Source of the DNA: Meandrina meandrites
Lineage: Eukaryota; Cnidaria; Anthozoa; Scleractinia; Meandrinidae
Assembly: GCA_963693305.1 (NCBI GenBank)
Contig: OY855906.1
Span: 6,640,501-6,704,500, forward strand
Reading direction: 5' to 3'
DNA length: 64,000 nt
Positions 34,670 through 49,600 of this stretch are shown here, one piece after another. How positions within the stretch are numbered: position 1 is the first letter of the stretch; the number at the start of each line of letters is the position of its first letter. The position numbers and the translations under genes were made by a program. The notes beneath the pieces were generated by a model. The model saw only the letters and a list, made by a program, of their open reading frames with translations, was not told the DNA's origin and made no database searches.

Positions 34670-37600
34670 TTACGGTGAACGTGCGGGATGACTGCTCTTG
34701 GGCTCAATAGAAGAAACACGATTGTTTCCAATTTTCTTGTTTGGTATCCAGGCTGTACGCGCCAAAATGTGAACAAACGTCCTAAAACGATGGACTAAAA
34801 GTGACAGAAACTGAAGAATAATTATAAACCCGTAAATGATAAGGAAGCCAAGTCCGATAACGTCAACACCAAAGACTTTCAGGTCCTTATGCTGTACCAA
34901 TGTCAGTATAATGATCATCCACAGGGCGTTGCTGACACCAAACACTAACAGGGTCGTGTTTCTCAGTTCCACGAGTTTTTCTTTGAGCTTGGAAGTCTGG
35001 TCAAAAGCACTCAATTCAGGAACGAGGCATGTTTGGCGCAAACCTTCCCAGAATTCATACTCAATCCCATCGTCCTGGTTGTCCACATCCAGGTATAATA
35101 GAGGAAGGCGATCGAGCTCACGCCGAGTGTGACGAAGTTTGATTTGACCTGGAAAATTCAAATAACAACAATTCCAAGTGAGAGGAAATCCCGACAAACT
35201 TTGGAATACAAAACGGGATGAACTGGTAATGAATTAAAAAAGCTTGTGATTGTTCATCGTGGTAAAAAAGAATAACAATAAAGAACGATTAAGCATTATC
35301 GTTTCTCTCCCGATTTAGTAGAATTCTACTAGTACACTAATGCAAATGCTGCAATGTGATTGGCTGAGCTATTGAACACTATCAGCCATTAGTGTGCCGT
35401 TGCCGAAGGTCGTCCACAAAATGCGACGTTTTTATCGTTTTTACGACGTTTTGGAAGGAAGTTTAGATGTAAATGGATAAAAAAATTCCCGAGAAGACTA
35501 AAAGAAGGACATTAGCGGTTTCTTGACTTTAAAAGCTTGAAATTATTGAAAAACGGGTGCACGCGCGTAAACAACTGCAAATTTACCAAGGACAATTCAA
35601 TGCGTGCGATTTTGTTAAAGCGTTTTTATAGTTCGATAATGCGTAGAAAAATAATTAGAAACCATTATTTGCGTTTATTTCAGTTAGAATTCTACTAAAA
35701 CAATTAAATTATTCGCTCTCAATTTCTATGAGGTGATAGTTGATTCGGCCTGCGGCCTCATCAACTATCACCTCATAGAAATCTCGAGCTCATAATCTAA
35801 TTGCTAAATAGTCACTTGTGATGTGAATTGCGACGTTTCGACTGCACACTGCTAGTCTTCATCATGCAGGCTATAAGGTCGACTGGTTACGCGTAACCTT
35901 ATAAAAGACGATGCTTCGCTGTAATTGGCTGGTTTTCAACAGCTGTGATCGGTGCATTTCGATCCCGCTGTTCCAGTGTAGTGTTGCTCCCTCGGCGGAG
36001 GCATGATAAAAAACCACAACAACAGGAGAATTGTACAGCAGCTAAAAATGCTAATAATAATTTCTCCTGTTCACTAGAGTGTGACAATTCGAAACAGACT
36101 TATATTCTAACAGCAAGCCGTTTTGCATAGCAATATTATATGTACCTTGGTTGGGGTATTGCAGTTTACGAATTGCAGATAAGAGCCTGTTGAAGTGACC
36201 TGGCTTGTGGATGCTAAATGTTTCTTTTAGGCCGTCTTTGCTCATGTTTTTCAAATCTTCCAGGTCGTTGGGTTCTGTATATCCACTTGATTCAAACTTG
36301 GGCCAATATTCCCCAAGACCATGCTCTTCCAACCAGTCTTGTACGTTTTCCTGTCATGACAAGCAATGGTATATTAAATTATAGTGATATAAACAGACTG
36401 TTCACTAAGTACGTGGTTTAACCAATAGTCAAAACTAAAACCGTTATTCCGATCTACGTCTCCCATATTTCATATTTGCGAAAATAGCGAGTATCAATTC
36501 ATTACCAGTTCATGTCTTTTTGTCGCAACCAAACCTTACTGGGATATCCTCTTCGATGTCAACTCGCGGAATTTTTCTGATATCCCGTATGAGCCTCTGG
36601 CGATGTCCCCTTGTATGGATGCCAATTAGTTGCAGATCCTAACAGAAAATATTAGGAAAGAAAAGGATGCTGTTAATGTAAACGTTGACAAAGATTCTAT
36701 CTGGGTGTCGTGTCTTCCGGCCTGTACATGATCATCAGAGCACGAACACGATTTGAAGACATCGCTAGTAAGAAATGGGGTTTGGCTTGCCGGGTGGGAC
36801 GCATGACAGTTACTCAGACTGAGAAACGTTAGAAAAATGTTCAAGATATAGAAAATTGGAGGTTTCGGGAAGAGAATTCAACTTGCAGGAAACGTAAAAA
36901 GCACCATAAATAAACAAAGTATAAATGTAAGGGTTTACTTGATAAAGAGTGGACCTTGAAAAAGCACGTTACTTTGTCGTTCATAAGTTATCCACACATA
37001 TTGAGCTCTCTTTGTCACGACCAATCCTTAAAAGATGTTGCTGGTGTCTAGTTAATCCAGTACAATTCGTCCTTGAAATGCTTTGTTTGCTCGTTAAGCT
37101 TCGAATTCGTTTGTTATTCGTAAAGACAGCACCTACCTTGTCTGTCATTCCAGGCAGAAATCCCGCGGTATCATATCCGTGTTCGCGAAAATTGGAAGCG
37201 TACCGCTGTTAAATCAAACCAACTCGCAATTAACTAGAGTAGAAAAAAGTCTAACATCTAAAGCTACTTGCTAAAAGATTCTTCTCTTTTGTCCATATTT
37301 AGTAAGGCAAGGTGCTCTGAGTATATAATTTCGGCCAAAAGGAAAAAATGCCCAAAGAATCTGAAGAATCGTTATCAGTTTACTGTACTAGAATGAGAAA
37401 AAAAAACACAAAACAGGGACCTTCACTTTACAAAACAATGTTTGTTACTGAGTTTCTGCTTGCGCAATGTAATTGTAAACTTCTCAGTGCTAAGCATGCA
37501 CAAAAGAAATTCAGAGGGTTTCCTGACTCGTTTTCCTGACTACAATTTTATCATACTTTTTCACTATAAATGCGTTACCTTTAAGTCTCTAATCAACCAC

Positions 37601-40600
37601 TCTTCGACTGGTAAAGTGAGATCTGAATGAGAAATTTCGTTTTTAAGTGCTGTTTTAGGGCGACCATTCTCATCTAAGAGGAAGAAAATGGAAAAAATGC
37701 ACAATCAAAGTAAGGTTGTTTCTGTACATTTTCTTTATTTCTTTTTTTTTATCAGTTCTGGTATGAGGCTGACTCAGAAAAATGCTCAACATCTTGCACG
37801 TTGATTTCAGCCTTGTTTATTTAGGGCAGTGCATGCCTTTTCACATATATGATGATCTGTTTCCGTTTTCTGAAATAAAGTCCGCCAGTTTTAGTAGGAT
37901 GTCTCTAAATGAGATCAGTTGTTTTTCTGCATCTTAAATACTTACCCAATGCTCGAAGTGAAAGGTTCGATCCAAACTTGAATGATAGCTCCTTATTTTT
38001 CATTAGATGTGTTTCGCCTCTTTCAGGTTGATTCGTGTTTTCCTCAAACATTGATGCCGAGGATGTAATCAGTCTAGAAACTGTGAGTGGAGCTAAACTT
38101 TTCCGTTTTTCCTTTTGTTTTGGCATTTCTCCATTGTTGATTGGTTGACTTACATAGCGTTTTTGTCCTACTGTTTCGTCTTTAACAGGTAGAGTTTCTG
38201 AGCAATGTCTTGCTGACGAGGTATTTGATGAGATTTCTTTGCCAAAAGCACCTTGTTGAGACGAGCATCTTCCTTCAGCGCCTCTCGTAGATAGAAACAT
38301 TTCATTTTCAAAGCCGCTGGATTGGTTTCCATTGGATCTGACTGTATCTGTTTCGTTACAGATTGAACTAGGGCCATGTGTGATTTTGCAATCATGAACA
38401 TCATCGGCATCGCCTGATGTGCATCTCATGGAATCTGCAAGAGTAGTTGTTGTGACTGAAAACAGATTGCCCTTGCTAGTACCAGTTGGGTACCTAGGAG
38501 TTTCGTGCTCGTGTTCCTGTTCAAAAGAAGTGTTAGTTGAGGTATTTGTGAAGTCCATTTCGCAAAATGAAGGTAATGTATCCTCTTGTTTCACTTCCTC
38601 ATCTACGTTTACTTTCTGGAGTGACAAGCTGTGCCCATATGGACCTGCAATGGATTCACCTGGCGATACTTCACGGAACAAGCTATTGGAGGAATTTTCT
38701 GCAGTTATTTCCTGAGTAGAATATTGCCTGGCTTCTTTTGACCCAGTCTTACCGGATAAGGCGGCCTGAGATTTTGCTGGAATCTCCTGAGCGGACTGGA
38801 CAACAATGGTAGGAAATTGATAATTTTCATTCGCATCGTCATAGGCATCACCACAAGTTTGTTGACTACTTCCACCAATTGCATTGTCCAGTGGGCTCTT
38901 GGTGCTGTTCTTTTCTGGTCTTGTCGCTTCAAAATTATGGCTAACACGATTTTCTTCAGTTGGAAGGTGTAGAACTTCTGTTGTCTCTGTCTTGATGAAG
39001 ACTTCTCCTTTAGCAGTAAATGACGTCATCTCTTTGTTCCCTTTTTCGTCTGATTCAGTGATCTATAATCAACAAAAGAATGATGAATCATTTGAATGGG
39101 GCTCGATAAGGTAAACTATATGTGGCGATAATTTTAAGGAAAACTTTTATTACCTAACTGAGATTTTGAGACGACACTAGATGTGATCTTATTAGACTTT
39201 TTAGTGCGTAGTATCGCTGTATACTTTTATGAGTCAAAATACAAATGTAGCGTAAAATGTACAACCTGGCGATACTACACTGACTAAAATGTCTAATAAG
39301 AGATCTATTATCCAACGTTTTCTTTTCTCAAAATGCTGACTCTCTACCACTTTTGAATCATTCCGGCCCGGTCAAGTAGCAGGAATACGGAACCTGTCAA
39401 ACCGGTCTTGTAGAGTACAAATATCGTGAGATATTTCTCCTCGTTTCGTGCGTTATTTAAACTCCACGAAGCGGAGTTGGATAATTATGCATTATACCGG
39501 AGACTTTACTCGGTATATCACGTATTGGGCTGAGTCACATAGCGACGGAGTCCAATACGAAGATTATCATTCGATGCATTTTTCGAGGATCTCTCGGTTC
39601 CAGACCTCGCACCAGCTGACCGCCTTTTCTTTTCTGTTTCAGAGCTCCTACCAACAGACCGCGTATTTAAAATTCAAAATGGCGCTGAAAAACAGGCACG
39701 TCGACAGCGCGTGGTACAAATTGCTCGAAATAGCCAGTAGCAAATGTAGAAATATCATGTCAATACTTCTTGGTAGAAATTACATATGAAAACTATATGA
39801 CCCAAATCTAACCTTGCTGGATGAATTGGCAAGTTCTGTTTTAATGCTGGTTCTGCTTTCGACGATGCTTCCGCGTTTAGCCGCCCGGTTTGATTCGTGT
39901 CTCCATCGGTCAGACTCTTCCCGGGTTTGATAACCTTGACAACATCTGCAAAGTTTCTTCAAGAGATTCGCTATTGGCTTGTACCAGTCGTTAGCTTCCG
40001 ATGCAGATTTTTCTTCTCTTGTTCCTAATACCAAGCAAAACGTGTAAATACAAACATATTTGTCTTCATTCACTAAAGGAGCAGGAATGGCGCAGTGGTG
40101 AGAGCACTCGCCTCCCACCAATGTGGCCCGGGTTCGATTCCCGGACCCGGCCTCATATGTGGGTTGAGGTTGTTGTTGGTTCTTGTCCTTGCTCCGAGGG
40201 TTTTTCTCCGGGCTCTCCGGTTTTTCTCCCTCCAAAAAAACCAACACTACTTAATTCCACTATATGGAAAATGCCATTGTAAATTCCCATTTATTTTTAT
40301 TTATTTATTTCCCATTTATTCACTAAAAGACAAAACATGGCAGAAAATGTGACTTAATTACAACTGGTTTTAATTAGTTGACGTATTACATTTCATATTC
40401 TAAGCCATTCGTAAATCGCTATCACAAAAACAGTGTAACTGAAGTTCAGAATCACTTTTACGAATTTTAAGTTTGAGCCAAATTTGTGTACGGCGGGCAT
40501 GCTGAATGTCCATAAAGTAGTTTTAGCAAACCATGGTAAGAATGATTTGTTTTAGTCGAAGATCAATACTAATTACAAACCGTTGAAGAATGTACTTACC

Positions 40601-43600
40601 CCACGATCTGTCCGTTAAATTACAAAGAGAATATATTGTCAGCAGCAAATACCCTGATGGGAGGCAAAGGAGATACCAAATTCCGTGCAACAAACACGTG
40701 AACTCATTTGGGTGTAGCAGGGCAGCGGCTATAAAGATTCCTGATAATCCAGCCAGGTATAGAGTGCTAACTCCGGCTGGTAGGTGCTGTTCCAAAGATT
40801 TGGGTGCGGTGGCTGAGGTGGTCGTGTTTGGTCCTAGTGTTGGTGTCGCTGTAGTTGCAGTGGGTCTTTCTTTCAACTCGTTGGAAATTTGAACAGCTAC
40901 GCCAATAAAAACAATGCACATGATTACCGCGAAAACAAACGTCAGTAGTTTCGACACCTTTAGCTGGAAATGTTGTGACGCGAAGAGGCACACTACGGTA
41001 TAAGCGACGACTACAAGGCTGATAAGGATGACAGTGGATATCTCGTTGACGGCCAGGCCCGAAAACATCATTCCACCCACTATGATCAAAATTACTGTGG
41101 ATGGTCTGAAAGAAAGCCTGGAATTAGTAATACAAATAAATCCAAATTACTCACATATTTTGCACTGTCAGTCTACTGTATGTGATGCTTATTAAGGAAT
41201 GAAAATGTATAAACAAACATTGCTAGTAACCTGAATGGAAGCTTTTAAATACAATAATATCTATGGAAATCGAGTAATAATAACAGAAAAATAGAATACG
41301 GGAGATTTTACCAGAAGCGAGGTGAGGTGTGAAGACGTGAGGGAAAACTAGTCGGTCACCTTTATCGATGGAAAGAAATGAAGAAAGAGAGAGAAACAGG
41401 TCGGTCATCACCTTTATCAGTGGAAAGAAAGTAGGAAAGAGAGAAAACAAGTCGGTTATAAATTAAAGAATATTTATTTATTTTATTTTATTTTATTTTA
41501 TTTAACTCACCCAATGACAGTGGAGCAGACAAGAAAAGTTTGGTAAAGGATAAAAAGAAAAGAAATGTGTTCGTTATTCTTCAAAATCCGTTTCCATTGA
41601 CTGACAAGAAGAACAAGGTTTGCTAGCGTTGATGGCGTCCATCGCCGCCTTTGTTTGTATAGCTCATCAAAGCTTTCGGGGCAGTAAGTACTGTCTTCTG
41701 CGGCTGCGCAATACGTCAGTCGCCAGCCTCGTTGAATCATCAGGGTACACATCCAGCGATCTTCCCCTTATAAAGTAACATTCAAACAGGTCGATTTAAA
41801 GACAGTTAGATAACAAAAATACTCTGCATTTTCGAAACTACATATGGCTGTACCTTATGGGATAAGCAAACGCTCATTTAGTTCGGACGTTGTACGTAAT
41901 TGAGTCAAGGTTTGAAAAACACTTTACAAAGGAAAAGAAAGGAAAGGAAGGGAAAGGAAAGGAAAGGAAAGGGTGCACACCTTATCTTGCAAACGTGCTA
42001 ATTCGAAGACACTCACCCATATCTTTGGTGAGAAATTCAAAAGCATGGTCCACATTGGTAGCATAAGTTGGTAACACCTCCCTTACAGCCTGGCACCTGT
42101 AAAGACTGAAACATCCGGGACTACACAGCACTGAACCAAGCATGTGATTTGCCACCTAAAACAAGAAATCTTGAAAAATCATTGAAAAAGACAACAATTC
42201 GACGAAGAATGAGTATTTTAAATTCGTTAAATTCGAAACGAATTGAATAGAATAGGTTTAAAAACGTTTATTCTCTTAATTTCACATTTGCACGTTTCGA
42301 GTCATACTAACTTCTGTTGATTAAGGCCAATAACATAACGACAAACATGTTGCTTAAACAGTTTCCCTTTATGTCTTATTTTAAGTTCTTTCACAATGGC
42401 TTTCACAATAACCCCAATGTTAACAGTATGTTCTGCAGAAAGGGCCACCGGAAAAAAAATATGTCATTTGATTCTCCTATTTGATCTATCAAATCGTGAT
42501 CAGTAACGGTCATATATATTAAAAGAAAGCAAAAGCTCTAACCTTCTGAAACCAGTGTCCAACGGCATAATCAAAGATCTGGTACCAGACGACAGGCCCA
42601 TTACCCAGGGGGTGGGTGCGAGCACATACTGCACCAATTCGGGGGTCCTCGATAATCTGATCTATAAGTGCCTCGACTGATTCATGGGTAAACTTGACGT
42701 CGGCATCCGTTGTCAAGATGAATGACTGTTCATCTTTTACTGGAATGTAAAATATTGGCATTTTCTGTTTACACGTTCAGAGTTGGTTGCATTCGTAGGT
42801 TAATCAATTTAGGTTGCTTGTGTTTGTTCGTGTTCTTTTGGGAGGTGTGTGGTCAATCAATTTGGTAAAAGAACACAGCCGAAAAAAAGTCAATAGTCCC
42901 AAGTAATTGAAAACGGCTGACCCAGAGAAGAGGGCTTAAGGCTAGGTTTACGAAGCTCTCTTAAATTAATATACATCTTAAGTATTTTCTCTTAATAATA
43001 GACTTTTTGTTTTCGAATAATATGAAAAATACGTTTTGATTTAATGAAGGAGGGTTTGATAAATCTGCCACTCACCCCTGACAGGTATCGACCCTTTCTA
43101 CTGAAAACATTGAAAAACCGTTCTTGTCAAGACACGTCCACCAAACCAACTAAACATGGGTTGCCAATACTTCAGATACAAAATCACTATATTAAAAACG
43201 TTAGGGTTTGAATGATTAAAATAACACTCATTAAGTATTCATACCTCCAAGGAGACGTTGTTTATAATCCAAGATATAGGACATGTACATCACCTGGCTC
43301 CAACGCTTTTTGTTCTTCACCTGCACAAGGACGACAAAAATCAATTTATCTCACTAATGTCGCTATAGTAGTTACAATTCTAAAATAAGGAACAGTTATC
43401 ATTCATTTTTGTGCAGCATTCCTTGATAACGAAATGAGAAATGACATACATGTTCGCACACTAGCCATACTCCTCTACATGAAAATTGCTGCCAAACGCG
43501 ACTTTTAAAAATGAGAAAAGATGGAGCAACATGTCAAAACTCTAACCAAATCTGAAACTAAGTGTTAAAGTTTCCATGGTAAACGTTTTTTTCTAGTAAG

Positions 43601-46600
43601 AATTGAGAGACAATGGGATCAGTTTTGTCCTGTTACCTTTGCATTGTCTTTCAAGTGAATGGTGAAGTCCATTCCACCGGGAAGTCTCCACTTCAGCTGC
43701 ATGCCATATGGGGTCTTCATCTTGGTACATTCACTGAGATGCACTTTTAACGTCCTTTCCACTAGTGAAGCCAATTGCAGCGCATAGCTGTTGAGTACTT
43801 CTACCCTAACACATCCGTCAAAAAAAACGTGTGACTCAAACTGGCGTTCAGTTTTCCCGGTGTTCATGTCGACGTCATGAATGGATCGAAGAAGTTGTTC
43901 CATTTCATAATCTTCTTCGTGGTACATTGTCGTGCAGATGAATACTTTGATATCACGTGACAGATCTTGCTGTGTGACGTGCTCCTCGTCCGAGGCTTCG
44001 TTGCGTCTGTTCAATAATAGATATTGTTCAAGGCAAATACCTAAGGTGCATATAATTACATCATTAATAACGTCTTTTGGAGCGTAGCTATTATTATTGG
44101 ACAGAATATTAGCACGTCCCTGGATTGAGCACAAGCCCCTCGTTACATAACATGCACTATTTTATTTTAAGTTAACCCAAAAAAAAACCACTTGCAACAC
44201 TTTTTACACCTGACTGCAAATGTTAAGAGTCCTGCCCTACTTTAGTTGATCAGTATTAAACTACAGACATTTGAGTCTAAAGTACAACGTACACTGTACT
44301 GACCATCCCCATACTTCTTCCATAATGCACAATTTGTAATTATAACTCTAACTAATTGACATCGACTAAAAACGACTACCATTATAGTCTGGAATCCAGA
44401 AAAGATCGTGCGCTTTGGCCATGATCATTCCTTTTCCTTTCCAGACGTAGTATGTTGTCGAGAAGAACTGTGCCAACCACAGAAGTGTTCCTGCTGCGAG
44501 TATGTAGGCCTGTTCCTCTGTTTTACAAGGTAACGGAAGTGCGTCTGTCCCACATATCCCTGTGACGTGTGTCAAGAAAAGAGCGATTGGTGTTGCTAGT
44601 GTTAAAGGAAGAGCATATCCAATCCGCTGCATACAAAGTGCGCAGGCTAGCCAGCCAACGAGGTAACCAAAGAAGCTGGCAAAAACATGCAGCATAAAAT
44701 ACACGAATGATGGATTAGATACATTTATGGCTCTTAATCCGACAGAAATGTTGTCCAAATCGGCTATGCTATAGACCTTGGTGAACGTGACTGCAGCTAT
44801 AGGCGTGAGGATGAGTTTCAACAGTGAGGAAATGATTGCGGCTTTCCCGCAGGCTGTTCTTCGTTTAACAGGGGGTCGTTCACATACACCTTGCTCTATG
44901 TCATTGTTATAACCAGAAAAGTCTGAAACAGAACTCCTCGCTCTAGTCTCGTGAAAGCGGTTGGAACTTTCATGTTTGCTTTTTATTTGATTTTTCCTCA
45001 GCTTTGGTGTCCAAGCGATAGAAAGAAGGATAAAGGCGATCGGCATGCCAATCTGTGCAGACATGTCAGGTATCTTGAAAAGAAAGAAATAACATAGCAT
45101 ATAATCTGTTAAAACTATCATATTAAACCCTGTGGAGTAGCCATCTAAAGCAAATGAAGCAGTTATATCTCTTGGTGTTGAGGAAGACCCTAATTATTAC
45201 AATATGCAATATTTGTTCCTAAGTACCTAAGGTTACTGGAGAGGTTGAATGACTAAGATGTTCAGGGTTTTTTTCTTTTAACTAGCTGAATCCAATCCAT
45301 CTGGAACTTTAATCGTCGTTGCTTGATATCAATGAAAGTTTGCATGCACAATTTGAGTGCATTTCCCTTTTCAAAATGGGGAAAAGATTGACATTTTAGG
45401 AGCATTTATCTGGGCTGAAATTCTTTTAAAATTAAAAACGTTCAGTTTCAATTGCAATTCTCATACAAGAAGGGTAAGAACAAATCATGCATAAGGACAA
45501 ATTACGCTAGTTCAAAATCAATTTTGTGGCTCTGGGAGACGTCGTTACAACGCCTTTCAACTGAACATAGACTAGAAATAGGCGATTTGGGTAGAAGGAG
45601 TTATCTAGTTTAAGAAAACGATGACAGGCCGATTTGGCGTTTACCTTCCAAGATAACAGAGCAACGCCAAGTACAGCAATAACAGCAGACGTGGCAAATT
45701 TGAAGACATGCAACTTTCCACTTGTGGTGTTCCAGTGTGATTTTGATTTGATGGCTTGCCATATCGCGGGAACCACAGCTAAACTGCACATGAGTAGTAC
45801 AATTGCGCTTGGAGTTACTGGTAGAACTGTCAGCCCGACTATGGTTATATAGCATAGGGAAATAGTTTCCAGAAACCCACCAATCAGAATCTGCAATAAA
45901 TTGTAAATGGCATCGAAAACTATATTAAAGAAAATTAACTCAAAGCATAAGAGCAAGGAAAAATATTAGCATGAAAAAAAAAAATTATGATTAGTTGTTA
46001 ACTAATTAGAATTGGCTGTGACCTGATTATTTTCTAGAATTACATATATACTGTGATATGGATATTAGTTAGTACGAGAATTGGCCAGCCAATACTACAA
46101 CTGGATAGCCGGTCTTGACTCAGTCCAGAGTTTTATTTCTAGAATTGGCGCTTCCTTTAACTCAGGCCTTCCTGGAGAGGTAACTGGGCAGCTTTCTAAT
46201 CCATATGACTGAATAAAGGTGGCTGGTAATAGTTTTCAGTACTTTCCAGCTCTTATACTTTGACAGGATAGTACAACAAATTTTAACCAGTTGCTGCTAC
46301 AATAATGGTACCAAATAAATGCCCAATGATTGGTGAGAACGTTTTGGTTATTTTCTTGTCCTCACTGGAAAAGAAGCGTCCACATCAGACTTATGCAGAT
46401 TATGTGGCTGTTGCTTCCGAAAAAAACATGGGTGTATGACGACAGAAAACATTACGGCTTCTTGAGATCAAAATGTAGTTCAGCGGTAGCACTAAGATTG
46501 AACTCGTTTCAGTTTAACTGCTCTTCAGTAATACTCTTCAAAGGACGATTGACAATAATTTTATGATTGCCAGCCGTTCGATCGAAAGCATTCAGCGAGC

Positions 46601-49600
46601 TTGATGATCTGCTCTTCGCCAAAACAAACAGTTGGGATGCGGGGTTTTTGTCTAAAGCTCGTTGGTAGCACACCAATAACATCCCTTCCCTTCCCTAAAC
46701 CTGTGGCTAGTGCATCCAAATCAACGTCTTCTATTTAGTTCCCGCAAGAACATGCTTTAAGGCCCGTTTACACAGGCGATTTTTGTCGCGCAACTCAATG
46801 CAATTTTTGTCGCGCCGAAGTTGCATCAAGTTTTAAACATGTTCGAAACTTGATGCAACTTCAGCGCGACAAAAATTGCATCGAGTTGCGCGACAAAAAT
46901 CGCCTGTGTAAACGGGCCTTGCAACTTCGTGCAACTTCGGCGCGACAAAAATTGCATCGAGTTGCACGACAAAAATTGCCTGTGTAAACAGGCCTTTACA
47001 TATACTGTCAAATTGATGCGTCGAATCGTCTGGCTCAATATCCTTCGACGAGGTGCGAAGAAGACAGGTAATGTCAGAATTGACCAATGGGAATTTCCGG
47101 TTGCTGGGCGAACGGGAAATTCGAAACGAATTCAGTGCATGGATAGCCTACTGCGCAGACGTCAAGCGTTCATCCGCCGTGGGGGAGGAACGCGTAACGA
47201 GCCCAAAGACGTCTACGCAGGAGGCTTGTGTATGGAGAGCCGAAGCCATATTTTTTCGCGTCCCTACCCAGTTTCATGCTCTCCGTTTTGACATTGGCTC
47301 CAGACCTCGCGTTCGAAGACCGCTTGAACGCGTTCGCAATAAAATACGGCTATTTTGCACTCTACTTGAATAACATTTTTATTATTAAGGCGGGGGTTCG
47401 CATGAAGCCCGTTTTTCCACCGCGTAACTTGGGTTTAATGCGAATATCTCGCTCCCGTTTCAAACACTCTTAAAACCCTCTGTTCATCCCAAAAAGCTAT
47501 GTTAAGCGGTGTTTTGTAAATTTTTTGGTGAGTTTTTGGGATTTTTGGAAAGAGATAGTTTTTCTCAAAGGATTAGTAAAATTTGGAGAAATAAGAAATA
47601 TAAAAGATTTAATGTAATTTAAAATTAGAATTTGAAGATAAAAATTAGTAGATGGACACCCAAACAGTCCCCTGACAACCTGGGGTGCTCTTGCGTTGGG
47701 GTCAACTGTCTGGTGGTGTTCCAAAAATAATTTTCTTTCTTCTATCCCTTCTTTAAAACTCTTAAAATTTCACTCAAATTCACCTTTACCCCCACCTTAA
47801 TATCATCATCATCGTCATCATTATCATTATCATCATCATCATTATTTTTAGAATGCTTACTCCGGACTTACAAGCTAAAAACCCTAAAATGTCAGTAATA
47901 GAATGAATAGAGTGATTTTACTGAACCCGTGAAATAGTTATTACACTATTAATTACATACTGTCAGACACTACTTCCATTGTCTACTTTTGTTTAGTTTT
48001 GACTGTTACGCACCAACTGTTAGATATTGTTTCACGGGTTAAATGAAATTACTCTATCTTGAAACAAACAAAGCACTTAAACTGACGACGTTTACAAAAC
48101 ACCTGCAGGGAGTATATTGATTAAGTAAACTGAGAAAGAAGTTAAATAATGAAGGTGTTCAGTGTGGGGCATTTGTGACCTTGCGCGTCATAAGACTGAA
48201 GCATGGTCTGTAATTTTAAAGCCGCAAAAAAGTTAAGTGATTAATCTACTCTTGAAGGAAGTAATAAAAGTGAATTATTTATCAAAGTGACCGCTTAGAT
48301 GACCGTGATGTAAAGGTTGTTTCGTTTGATCCTGTAAATCTACTTGACAAATGGCATAATGACTAAAATAGATCAAGTGGATATTGGAACACAAGTTCTC
48401 CGCAGCTGCACATGTTTAGTTAAGTTTGTTCTTTATGTCCCGGCTCCTTGTCATTGTCAAAAAAAAAAAAAATCAAGGCGACTCGAGACATGTGACTGTT
48501 CTTCCATTTTAACTTTATAACCCTGCTGATTAACTTTTTCCAAAAGATGCTTTTAAGAGATGGACATCTTATTGCGTGTGAAGCCAGACAGGACACACCT
48601 TCTTCGAAAATCATGACATTTGTCGCTTCGGTAAGCTTGTCACAGGATATTTATTAGGTAATAGCATTTAGTTATTAATTATGGCCAGCTTTTTCTAATA
48701 GACCCACGTTAACTTTGTCTTGCATGAGAGCATTAACAATTTACAATCATTATCATATTTGCTTTTATTGTTTGCTAAATGGCATTCCTGAATATCCATA
48801 ACTTCTGGCATAATTATTGATATTTGCCTAGTGTCTAAAAGCATGATACAGCTGTATTCACGAGAGATACAGTTTATTATGCACTTTGCGTTAAATATGT
48901 GGTGATTTCACTCTATAAGAGAGCCGCTTTGGGGTCTTTTCATAGCATAAGATCTAAATCAAAATTATTTCTAAAGTTTCAAAGTTTTCTGTTACTATGA
49001 TGTCCAGATTTTATTCATCTTCGTGAGACTCTCTATATAGATCGCAGCTTATTCAGTCGTGAAAATTAGTTATTCTCTCTATATTGGCTCACCCGACACT
49101 TGAGGCCTATGTGGCTTTCACAAAGACTCTGCTGTGTTGGCCGCACGATAGCCGACATTTTCTTGTCCTTGTAAGGGCCAGAATATGAATTGTTCGACAA
49201 AAGTTGTTTGCTAAACTCAACAGTAATTTTTTTGTGGTATTTGTCCAAGTATGATTCAAGGGTTTTTTTTTGGTATGTCTGACCGAGCTATCTTCAATTT
49301 CTCAATTCTCAAAATAAGTCCTCAACGGCAGTTTATTGAAACAAATAATCAGTGAGATCAACAGCGTGTGAAAGCAAACAGTGAACAAATAAACTGGTAA
49401 ACAATCAAGCACTAGTCATATATGTCATCGTCCTGCCTACTGTTTTAGTTCCATCTTTGTTACTCAGACACATTACTTAAAGACGCTAAGCCAAAACGCA
49501 AAACGTAACTACAGTGGAACCCCGATATAACGATATGCCAAGGAAGCAGTAAAATTATGTCGTTATATCGAGGTATCGTTATATCGAGACTCCCGATATA

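Noticed and set aside
39448..39789. 113-residue open frame between chitin synthase exons 10 and 11
   Set aside because: Opposite strand to the gene, no splice context, probably within an interspersed repeat ('cactccacgaagcggagt'-like hairpin at its start).
46929..47473. Overlapping plus-strand frames in chitin synthase intron 1
   Set aside because: Three overlapping frames of similar length with no family resemblance, starting inside a fold-back element. Typical chance openness of a GC-richer patch.
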